A stretch of 32,009 nt of DNA. Source: Acidobacteriota bacterium. Lineage in GTDB: Bacteria > Acidobacteriota > Blastocatellia > Chloracidobacteriales > Chloracidobacteriaceae. The first letter of the stretch is position 1. Every line of letters starts with the position of its first letter. Shown piece by piece: positions 24,781 to 32,009 of the stretch. The translations under genes and the position numbers were made by a program. The stretch lies in NCBI GenBank assembly GCA_016208495.1, contig JACQXX010000096.1, forward strand, positions 1 to 32,009, read 5' to 3'. A model generated the notes under the pieces. The model was not told where the DNA came from and did not search any database. It saw only the letters and a list, made by a program, of their open reading frames with translations.

Positions 24781-27700
24781 CTATTGACTGTCCCCGCCAG
24801 GGATTTTCCAATTGCCTGGAACTAACATATCGGCCATGCGAGCGGGATTTTTGATTTCTTGCTCAATCATCCAGGCTTCCGACTGTTGAATGAGCGCTTT
24901 TCCTTCGTCGTTGGCCAGCAACTCTCCACGCCGTCGGCACGCTGCCGCCGCATAGAGTTTCATATCGGCTTCGGCCAATTTGTTCTCCGCCGAATGTAGA
25001 TACTTGAGGGTCTCGACCGTCCTTCCCCTGGTGGCTTCAATGCCGGCGAAAATCAACTCTGCCCAGCCTTCGGCAAAGAGCATTTTTTCGTTCTGAATTT
25101 GTCTGGCATTGGTTTCGGCAAGTTTGAGAAAGGAACTAGCCTTCCTTTGGTTTTGCGCCATTGCCAGGGCAACCCGTGCCTGGAACTGGAACGACTGGAT
25201 AAACCCCATTTGGTGGGAGAGAACGCCCGCCCGTTTGAGCTGCGGCCACTGCCTGAGAATTTCAGCCCAGGCTGGGCCAGGATTCGAGCTGTACAGCCCA
25301 ATTTCAGCTTTTCCCAATAACTTCCAATTGTCTTGAGCCCCAAATCTTCCCTGGCTCCACAAAGTGCGAGTTTGTTCTAATTCCCGCAAGGCTTTTTCAG
25401 GTCTGTCTTCCGCTAAATAGTTCAGGTATACAATATAGGTTTCTAAATTAGTCAGCATCAATAAATTTTCCCGAGCTTTTCCATCGTCAAGATAGACTGG
25501 CAGGCGTTCCCGCAATAATTTCATCTCCCCCCGATAAAAAAGAGCCCGGAGCGCCCAAACCACTGAATTTTCGATTCCGCGCAACGCAAATCCATTGTTT
25601 TTTCCCAGGCATTCTTTGCGGGTAATTGCTTCGCCGCCACAAAAGGACTCCCAGGCATTTTTCCATTCGCCCCGAGTGAATGAAATAAATCCCCGGCCAA
25701 AATCAACCATAGCTTTTGATTCCGGGTTTGCTGTCCGGTGAGCTAAATTCTCAGCTCGTTCAATCAAGTTCGTAGCGATTTGTCCTTTTCTGGTGCCACC
25801 TAAAGCGGAAAAGATGGCCTCGTAGACAAACGCTCGCGTCAATCGGTAAGGTTCACCCGCCTTTAATGCCAACCAAAAGTGTTTGGTCTGCAAATCATAC
25901 GCCTGTAATATATTTACGATAAACAGCGAATCCACGGCGGTGAAGAGCGCGTTGATACGGACCAATTCATGATTAGGGATCTCCGATTCGTTTTTTTCCC
26001 GGTGGTTGATACCGCTCAACCAGAGTTTTGTCCGGCCAATGCCAATGGAGAACAGCGTTTTCAAGTTGCTGTGCGACAGCGGTTCACCAACTTTTTCCAA
26101 AACCTGATTGAGGATCCTCACCCCTTGCTCAATTTGTCCGGCATTGAGAAATTGTTCCGCTGCTTTATGCTGCAAATTTAATTGGTTTCCCTCATTACAA
26201 TGATTTGCGGCGGCGAAATATGCCTTTGCGGCTTCAGCCCCTTGACCGGCATTGGCCAGGGCATTGGCCATCTCAATTTGGATTTCTCCGATTTGCTCCG
26301 GGTCACTGGCTCTTTTGAACGCGAAGAGTTGCCGGTACAGGTCGGCGGCTCGCTCAAAGGCAAATGATTTTTCAGCTTGCCTGGCTGCTCGAATCGTGTA
26401 ATCAAAGGCTTTGTCTTCCACTTCAGCGAGTCGAAAATGTTTGGCCAACCGTTCGAAATCAATCTCTGTGATTCCTTCCAGGGCTTGTCCAAGAGTGGAA
26501 TGATACTTTTTAAGTACTTCCGGAGTTAACTGTCCGATGACCACTTCACGAATTTTATCGTGATAGGTATCCACCTCTTGGGAATAGTTTTTGCCTGTGG
26601 AGCGGATGAAATGATCGCAACGCAGAGCCGTCAGGTGGTTTTCAAAATGCTCTAAACGGCTGGCCGCTTTGGCGGCTCGACCGGTGATTGGTTGGCCAGC
26701 GACGGCTACCAGTTCGAGTACTGTTCGTTCCTGGTCCGACAAACTTTCGACCTGAAAGCTAATAACCTGCTCCAACGACATTTTTTCGTGTTCTCTGGCA
26801 GATGGATTGAGCCGGTTTTTCTCAGTCAGATATTTGGCTAATTCACCAATAAAGAACGGACTCCCACCTGCTTCCTGGGCAATTTTTTCAGCGTGTTTTT
26901 TATTACTTTCGGTTCCAAGGAACAATACCGCCAACTGCTCGGATTCACACGCTGACAATCCGTGTAAATCAATTTCAATCCTTTGAGCTTGCCTGACTCC
27001 TGGAACCGGAGTCGAAAAGAAGGCTTGTAAAAATTGGCTCCGTTCAACTTCCTCGCTCTGATAAGATCCGATAAACAACATTCTGGGAGACCCTGGCGGC
27101 TGCAAAATTTCTCTAACCAGGCCAACACTATCCAGGTCGCCCCATTGCAAGTCATCAATAAAGAGAATCAAACCCTGCTGGCCCGCCAAATTGGCCAGGA
27201 CCTGCTTGAGTGCCTTAAATGCCAGACGTCGCATTTCAAGCGGATCGGAAATCGGAGCGGCACCTTCGCGCAACTGACCGATCTGTTTGATTTGTTGAAA
27301 CACCGGAAACAAGATTCCAAGCGCCGTGCTTTCAACCGGCAACAAAGTGTTCACGACTGGAGCGGGTAATCCAGCTAAATACTGGCTCACTTGATCAACT
27401 AAACTATCCAGCACTTTATACGGCACGGATTCCTGTTCATAGCACCGTCCCCAAAACATGATGCCGGGCTTCTCATACTCTGGCAATTGCTCAAGGAAAT
27501 GGCGCACCAGCGTACTTTTGCCGATACCTGAGGGCCCTTTCACAAATATGGTTGCGGGCTGACCTTGTTTGGTGGATTCCCAGGTCTGATTTAACAGGGC
27601 TAATTCTATTTCGCGCCCAACAAACGACACTTTCGACAGATCTCCAGGCGTTGCTGTGGGATTTAAAGACAAGTCAGCGTTGGTCTCTAAGGTTTGGATG

Positions 27701-28893
27701 GTCTCAAGTATGTGCTCTCCCGATGGGCGTAGCCTGGGATCCTTGTGCAGTAAAGCCATACAGAGACGAACCAACGGGTCGGGAAGTCCTGAAACCAGGT
27801 CACTGAGCATGGGTGGTGCATAGCGTTGTTTTTTTAATAAAATTTCTATGTCGGAACCACCAAACGGGACTCTCCCGCTGAGTGCTTCATACAATATCAC
27901 TCCCATGCTATACCAATCTGATGCAACCGTTGTCGTTCGGCCAAGGGCCTGTTCCGGCGACATATAAGCCGGAGTGCCCAATATACCGTCGCTGACCACT
28001 CCTCCCCGCTCATGGGAAACTTCACGTGCTAAGCCAAAATCCAAAATGACGACTCGCTTATCTTCAGTTACCAGCACATTGGAAGGTTTGATGTCTCCGT
28101 GTAATTTGTTCATTCCATGTAAGGCGAGGAGTCCGGTTACCAACTGCTTTACCGCCGGATAGAGTTTTTCCAGGTCTGCCTGGCAAGGTTTGGCTTTTCC
28201 AGTCTGTTCGGGGATGACAAGATGTTTGGAGTAAGAAAGTTGGGCCGCCTGGATTTTCAGGCAAGGCAACTCGGGTGCTTGAAAACTTGAAAAATGGTCG
28301 GACTCAGAGGGAAAATTCCTCACATACTCAATGAAGTTTCTTCCATTGATTAATTCCATCGTGAAGAACCATTGATCTCCTTGCGAAAACAGTTCATAGA
28401 GTGTGACCAGGTTGGGATGATTGACATCGACGAGAGTGCGGAATTCCCGCTTGAAGCGATACAGCCCCGAACCATCGCTTTTTTTGAGGACTTTGAGCGC
28501 AACGGAGCAATTCCACTCTCGATCCAAGGCGTGATAGACGACTCCAAACCCCCCGGCTCCCAGGCGCTTTTGAATGGAAAAACGTGCTGTCCCTTCAAAT
28601 TCATTTTGAATGAGTTCGATTGGTTTGCAGGATTTTGTTTTGGAGAGAGCCGTTAAGAATGGTTCCAGCTCCTCGATTTTATTTGCAAATTCCGAGCCTG
28701 TTTCGGTTTCCGGCTCTGGCCAATAGTTGTTAACCGTTGTGTAATGAAAGAGTAAAGCTTCCACCGATGCACGTATTTGTTGGTCCTGGCAGTTGCTGTC
28801 AAGGTAGGTTGTTTGATCAGCACAAGGCAAATCTTTCAAATGAGAAAACAGGGATTTCACCTGTTTGTATTGTTCGGCGCTAGCAATCTTCAT
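24781..28893 (-). CDS. Ser/Thr protein kinase with AAA ATPase and TPR-like region
   Basis: A 1370-aa cytoplasmic signalling protein. Residues 1-60 form a helical N-terminus typical of acidobacterial kinases. The kinase domain spans about 104-400: glycine loop LGAGGFGVVY (111-120), K134, E150, HGDIKPSN (265-272), DFG (285-287), GTPAYMSPEQA (306-316). HGD replaces the usual HRD, making it a non-RD kinase whose activity may not need activation-loop phosphorylation. Residues about 424-600 form an AAA-type ATPase with Walker A GPSGIGKST (453-461) and Walker B LILFIDD (575-581). The remaining 700 residues look like helical TPR-type repeats. This order resembles PknK-like regulators. The start codon lies inside the sigma factor gene (14-bp overlap), so the two are translationally coupled. 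No transmembrane segment is seen. Substrate unknown. Confidence 0.88.
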   Translation of the reverse strand: MKIASAEQYKQVKSLFSHLKDLPCADQTTYLDSNCQDQQIRASVEALLFHYTTVNNYWPEPETETGSEFANKIEELEPFLTALSKTKSCKPIELIQNEFEGTARFSIQKRLGAGGFGVVYHALDREWNCSVALKVLKKSDGSGLYRFKREFRTLVDVNHPNLVTLYELFSQGDQWFFTMELINGRNFIEYVRNFPSESDHFSSFQAPELPCLKIQAAQLSYSKHLVIPEQTGKAKPCQADLEKLYPAVKQLVTGLLALHGMNKLHGDIKPSNVLVTEDKRVVILDFGLAREVSHERGGVVSDGILGTPAYMSPEQALGRTTTVASDWYSMGVILYEALSGRVPFGGSDIEILLKKQRYAPPMLSDLVSGLPDPLVRLCMALLHKDPRLRPSGEHILETIQTLETNADLSLNPTATPGDLSKVSFVGREIELALLNQTWESTKQGQPATIFVKGPSGIGKSTLVRHFLEQLPEYEKPGIMFWGRCYEQESVPYKVLDSLVDQVSQYLAGLPAPVVNTLLPVESTALGILFPVFQQIKQIGQLREGAAPISDPLEMRRLAFKALKQVLANLAGQQGLILFIDDLQWGDLDSVGLVREILQPPGSPRMLFIGSYQSEEVERSQFLQAFFSTPVPGVRQAQRIEIDLHGLSACESEQLAVLFLGTESNKKHAEKIAQEAGGSPFFIGELAKYLTEKNRLNPSAREHEKMSLEQVISFQVESLSDQERTVLELVAVAGQPITGRAAKAASRLEHFENHLTALRCDHFIRSTGKNYSQEVDTYHDKIREVVIGQLTPEVLKKYHSTLGQALEGITEIDFERLAKHFRLAEVEDKAFDYTIRAARQAEKSFAFERAADLYRQLFAFKRASDPEQIGEIQIEMANALANAGQGAEAAKAYFAAANHCNEGNQLNLQHKAAEQFLNAGQIEQGVRILNQVLEKVGEPLSHSNLKTLFSIGIGRTKLWLSGINHREKNESEIPNHELVRINALFTAVDSLFIVNILQAYDLQTKHFWLALKAGEPYRLTRAFVYEAIFSALGGTRKGQIATNLIERAENLAHRTANPESKAMVDFGRGFISFTRGEWKNAWESFCGGEAITRKECLGKNNGFALRGIENSVVWALRALFYRGEMKLLRERLPVYLDDGKARENLLMLTNLETYIVYLNYLAEDRPEKALRELEQTRTLWSQGRFGAQDNWKLLGKAEIGLYSSNPGPAWAEILRQWPQLKRAGVLSHQMGFIQSFQFQARVALAMAQNQRKASSFLKLAETNARQIQNEKMLFAEGWAELIFAGIEATRGRTVETLKYLHSAENKLAEADMKLYAAAACRRRGELLANDEGKALIQQSEAWMIEQEIKNPARMADMLVPGNWKIPGGDSQ

Positions 28894-29443
28894 TGTGATT
28901 TAACTCGATGTACAACCAGGTTTTTGCAATTGCCCATTCGTTTGTGACGGTGGTGGTTGAGATATCTAAAGCCTGTGCCGTTTCCTTGATGGTCAGGCCA
29001 CAAAAAAAGCGCAACTCAACAATCCGCATTTGAAGGGGATCTAATTGTTCCAGTTTATTGAGCGCCTCATTCAAGGTAAGGACATCAATATCTTGCGGCG
29101 CGATACTTGTCTTGAATCCCGTTAAGGATACGCAATAATACCCGCCCCCGCGTTTTCGAGCATTTTCTCTCCGGGCATAATCAACCAGGACTCGCCTCAT
29201 AGTATTGGCCACAATGGCAATAAAGTGAAACCGGTTCTCGTAGTCGCTGTTGGTTCCCAGCAGTTGAACGATGGCTTCATTGATCAAAGCTGTTGGTTGT
29301 AAGGGATGGTTGTTTTTTTCTCCTCTGATATAAGATTTAGCCAGCCTGTAGAGTTCCTCATAAATAATTGGAATTAAATCATCTAAGGCAGCTTGATTAC
29401 CGTTCTTCCATTTTTCCAACAGGATGGTTACGGTATGCGGCAT
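28880..29443 (-). CDS. ECF-type RNA polymerase sigma factor (Acidobacteria/Planctomycetes type)
   Basis: A 187-aa sigma-70 family factor with region 2 (ALDDLIPIIYEELYRLAKSY, then FHFIAIVANTMRRVLVDYAR) and region 4 (LDPLQMRIVELRFFCGLTIK, then ETAQALDISTTTVTNEWAIA). The R-x-x-L-V-D-Y-A-R-R signature is typical of the short ECF group widespread in Acidobacteria and Planctomycetes. It directs RNA polymerase to a set of promoters unknown here. Start: ATG at 29443 behind GAGGAG. It overlaps the kinase gene by 14 bp, and no anti-sigma factor is present. Control through the kinase is therefore the simplest model, by analogy with kinase-linked ECF groups. Its targets could include the neighbouring giant secreted proteins, but nothing in the sequence shows this. 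Confidence 0.88.
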   Translation of the reverse strand: MPHTVTILLEKWKNGNQAALDDLIPIIYEELYRLAKSYIRGEKNNHPLQPTALINEAIVQLLGTNSDYENRFHFIAIVANTMRRVLVDYARRENARKRGGGYYCVSLTGFKTSIAPQDIDVLTLNEALNKLEQLDPLQMRIVELRFFCGLTIKETAQALDISTTTVTNEWAIAKTWLYIELNHNEDC

Positions 29444-30035
29444 TTCGTCTCTCCTCTATCTTAGATAAGTAAAACTATGATACTCGGAGTGATTCTTTCT
29501 CACCAGTAGAAGTGAGACTTCTAATCCTCAGGTCAGGAAAGCGTCCGATGAAGGTGATTCCTTGGTTTCCTCAATGGATTTATTCGGAAATGCTTAAAAA
29601 TTATACTTCAAAAACAACGGAAATTATAAAAACACAAAAAAATCAATTACTTGAGATATATGATTTTTTGATCAATTTCTGAAGTGATATTGAAGCGGTT
29701 CGGAATTTTTCAAGCCGCGCCCAAAAATTTGAAAAAATTACTATATAAAAATTTACCAGTTTGCGCCTTAGAGGAAACAGACGCCTTTTTTCTCGGTCAG
29801 AAAGCCATTCTTTCCGCTCACTTTGGAGCTTATACCCTTGTTAACTCATATCCTCGACTTACCAGAGGATTAAACAATTGAAATCATTGGTTTTCCTTGA
29901 ACCTTGAACCCGACATCCTGAATCCTAAATGGTATTAAGTACCTTACCGAAAATTTCCAGACATTTTAACCACGAAACACACGAACTACACGAAAAGAAT
30001 CAAACACTTACCAAACCCAATATCTCAGGAAACTT
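29444..30035. other. 592-bp AT-rich divergent intergenic region
   Basis: It should contain the promoters of the sigma factor (leftward) and the FG-GAP paralogue (rightward). Visible items: a 6-bp stem TCTCAC/GTGAGA at 29498-29517, an AT-rich block at 29580-29760, degenerate period-7 sequence at 29896-29928 related to the 13232 array, and a 9-bp repeat at 29971-29997. A 65-codon open frame at 29684 lacks a ribosome site and any recognisable motif; I do not call it. Confidence 0.5.
29971..29997. repeat. 9-bp repeat (CACGAAMNN)x3
   Basis: CACGAAACA, CACGAACTA and CACGAAAAG in exact 9-bp register. It is about 40 bp upstream of the start of the truncated FG-GAP gene. Similar CACGAAACACACGAA motifs occur between genes in many environmental bacteria. 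Confidence 0.75.
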
Positions 30036-31882
30036 ATGACAAGGTACTTACCTATGAATCCCCGACGTTTTTGGTTTCCAGCAGTGGTGGCAATCGGTAT
30101 TGCTCTCGTTTCCATGGCTCAAGTTTCAGTGTTCCAGCTTGCTCGGGGCAGTTCCGCTAGAGCCCCCACCGCTAAAAAGCCCTCAACCATCTCAAAGAGG
30201 AAGGAACTTACGATTCACTGGCGGAAGCGATGGCGATGGCGCGCTACAGCGTGAATTGGGTCAATCAGCCGCGACTGACAAAGTTGGGCGCCGGGGCGTA
30301 TGAAGCGCACAATCCGGCGCAGGGATTTACCAGCTACTTCACACCTGAAGCGGTGGCCTTGATGTCAGGAACGGAAGCCCAATCGCCCTGGACGTTGGAA
30401 ATGAACCTGAAGGGAATCGGCTACGGCGACCGACTGGCGGAAATCTCTTCGGGAACCCCTTCGGTGAAAAACAACCGGATTGAATTGAATCGATCTTCAT
30501 CCCTCATCCCTCATCCCTCATCCCTTTCGGAGTGGTATGAAAATGGACCGAAGGGGCTTGAACAAGGCTTGACGATTCCAATGGCTCCTGGTGAGCGAAG
30601 CGAGGGAGACTGGGTCAGGGTGTCGTTTGGGTTGGATAGTTCGCTGGAAGCCCAACTGGTGGACGAGGGGCAGGCGATAGAGTTTCTGAATTGGAGCGGT
30701 GAGCGAGTCCTTCGGTATGACCAACTGGTCGTGACCGACGCGAGTGGCCGACAATTGCCATCGCGAATGGACCTTGGTGGAAGTCAGATTCGGCTGGAGT
30801 ATGACGACCGGGAGGCGGTGTATCCGGTGACAATCGATCCGACCTTTGGACAGCAGTCAAAGCTGGTAGCTTCGGATGGAGCGGCCAATGACCTTTTTGG
30901 AGTTAGAGTGGCTATTTCCGGCGAAACGGCGGTGATCGGCGCCATTGGGGACACCGTCGGCGCCAATGGCAGCCAGGGATCGGCCTATGTCTTTGTACGC
31001 AGTGGGACGGCCTGGAGTCAACAGCAAAAACTGACCGCTGCCGATGGGGCGGCAAGCGACCTGTTTGGGATTTCAGTGGCCATTGATGGGGATACAGTGG
31101 TGGTCGGTACCCGAGGGGATGACGTGGGAGCCAACGCCAATCAGGGCTCAGCTTATGTCTTTGTACGCAGTGGGACGACCTGGGCTCAGCAACAAAAACT
31201 GACCGCCTCGGATGGCGCGGCAAACGACAATTTTGGACAATCGGTGGCCATTAACTCAAACACGGTGGTGGTTGGGGCTAATTTGGATGACGTCGGCGCC
31301 AGCGGCAACCGGGGTTCGGCCTATGTGTTTGTCAGGACTGGAACAATCTGGACCCAGCAACAACAATTGACGGCAGCGGGCGGGGCAGATAATGACCAGT
31401 TTGGGTCATCAGTGGCCATCAGCGGCGATACGGTGGTGGTCGGGGCATTCCAGGTTGATGTAAGCGGCAGGTTTGACCAGGGTTCGGCGTATGTGTTTGT
31501 AAGGAGCGGAACGACGTGGAGTCAGCAGCAACAATTGACAGCCAGTGACGGGGCGGGAGCCGACCTGTTTGGAGTATCGGTGGCCATCAGCGGCGAAACG
31601 GTCGTGGTGGGAGCCCCTCAGGCTGATGTGAGTGGCAGAAGCAGTCAGGGCGCGGCCTATGTCTTTGTGAGGAGCGGCACCGTCTGGAGCCAACAGCAGA
31701 AGTTGACGGCCAGTGATGGGGCGGCAAATGACGATTTTGGGCGGTCGGTGGCGATCAGCGGCGAAACCGTGGTGGCCGGCTCCCGACAGGACGATGTGGG
31801 AGGCAATGGCAATCAGGGCTCGGCGTATGTATTTGTCAGGACTGGAAGCGTCTGGGTCCAGCAACAACAACTAAGTAGGTGA
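30036..31882 (+). pseudogene. FG-GAP secreted protein paralogue, frameshifted and truncated
   Basis: The ATG at 30036 (CAGGA just upstream) starts a signal peptide (FWFPAVVAIGIALVSMAQVS). The frame is lost at the A5 run 30174-30178: codons after it read nonsense and stop at 30254. The frame beginning GCC at 30179 instead reads ALNHLKEEGTYDSLAEAMAM, the match to EHLKQNGSYDSLAEAV of the 13771 protein. One extra base in the run would restore it. From there the frame is open to 31882, with the shared N-terminal domain and six FG-GAP repeats (LTASDGAANDNFG type). Similarity stops at QQQQL, the first residues of a seventh repeat, followed by a stop at 31880-31882 in what appears to be inserted DNA. 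Probably a dead gene, or one with a phase-variable start. Confidence 0.78.
30497..30524 (+). repeat. In-frame heptamer repeat (TCATCCC)x4
   Basis: Four perfect TCATCCC units inside the FG-GAP paralogue encode SSLIPHPSS. It is identical in sequence and unit number to the array at 115-142. It occupies the position taken by the TTCATTC/GAAATTC array in the 13771 gene. Confidence 0.9.
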
Positions 31883-32009
31883 TAAAAAGTCCCTTGACAC
31901 TTGTGTATACTCCCAAAACGGTTGAACCATGAAAAAAGGAACGAAGCCAAATGGGATTCAAACTGAGAGAATCAGAACGCCAAGAGCTGAAGGAAATAAT
32001 TGCGCACAC
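31872..32009. mobile_element. Probable left end of an IS630-like insertion element (partial)
   Basis: FG-GAP similarity breaks off at a TA dinucleotide (31872-31873), the target used by IS630/Tc1 elements. About 75 bp of non-coding DNA follows, then the start of a transposase-like frame. TTGACA and TATACT occur at 31894-31910 but only 6 bp apart, so this is not a normal promoter. The element runs off the window and its right end is unseen. Confidence 0.4.
31951..32009 (+). CDS. Putative transposase N-terminus (partial, runs off window)
   Basis: ATG at 31951 with AAAAAAGGAACG upstream. Only 19 complete codons are visible (MGFKLRESERQELKEIIAH). The L-x-E-x-E-R-x-E-L pattern resembles the beginning of IS630-family transposases, ahead of their helix-turn-helix. 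The identification rests on this short stretch and on the truncation of the FG-GAP gene just upstream. Confidence 0.4.
   Translation, partial: MGFKLRESERQELKEIIAH

Noticed and set aside
29684-29881. 65-codon plus-strand frame
   Set aside because: No ribosome site, no recognisable motif, AT-rich intergenic composition.
31894-31910. Sigma-70 promoter (TTGACA, TATACT)
   Set aside because: Only 6 bp separate the two hexamers; about 17 are required.

Overview
The window looks like a chromosomal segment of an environmental, free-living bacterium, most probably an Acidobacteriota (Blastocatellia-like) lineage. I infer this from gene content: very large secreted proteins built from GloVer, CSLREA/beta-helix, FG-GAP and NHL modules, a short ECF sigma factor of the Acidobacteria/Planctomycetes type overlapping a Ser/Thr kinase-ATPase gene, and many dispersed hairpin and microsatellite repeats. 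No rRNA, tRNA or CRISPR array is visible. The taxonomic call is not certain.

Layout. 1-709: a stand-alone receiver-domain response regulator lying between two microsatellite patches. 710-9409: two giant secreted proteins on the plus strand (1615 and 1183 aa), each with a beta-helix region, Ig/PKD-like repeats and a C-terminal six-bladed NHL propeller. 9410-13228: a small coiled-coil protein and a 1030-aa single-chain type ISP/IIG-like restriction-modification enzyme, both on the minus strand. A 116-bp heptanucleotide array lies directly upstream of the RM start codon. 13771-22220: a third giant protein (two sets of seven FG-GAP repeats, about 15 Ig-like repeats, the same NHL propeller), broken by a frameshift near 21100. 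22265-24102: an AlkB-type membrane monooxygenase preceded by a Crp/Fnr-family regulator. Two identical FNR-like palindromes lie between them, one correctly spaced from a possible -10 box. 24781-29443: an ECF sigma factor overlapping by 14 bp a 1370-aa Ser/Thr kinase with AAA ATPase. 30036-end: a fourth FG-GAP paralogue, frameshifted near its start and cut after six repeats by what looks like the left end of an IS630-like element that runs off the window.

The strongest themes are three. First, a mosaic surface-protein family: different N-terminal modules on one shared NHL C-terminus, with two of the four members disrupted. Second, a dispersed family of perfect hairpins (34-bp short form, about 100-bp nested form) sitting at gene 3' ends and supplying the stop codons of the RM and AlkB genes. 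Third, period-7 microsatellites that recur in intergenic DNA, at the RM promoter and at the same in-frame position of two FG-GAP paralogues. How the genes cooperate is inference: the regulator and AlkB form a plausible small regulon, and the sigma factor and kinase a signalling pair. The giant proteins are probably exported adhesin or matrix proteins.
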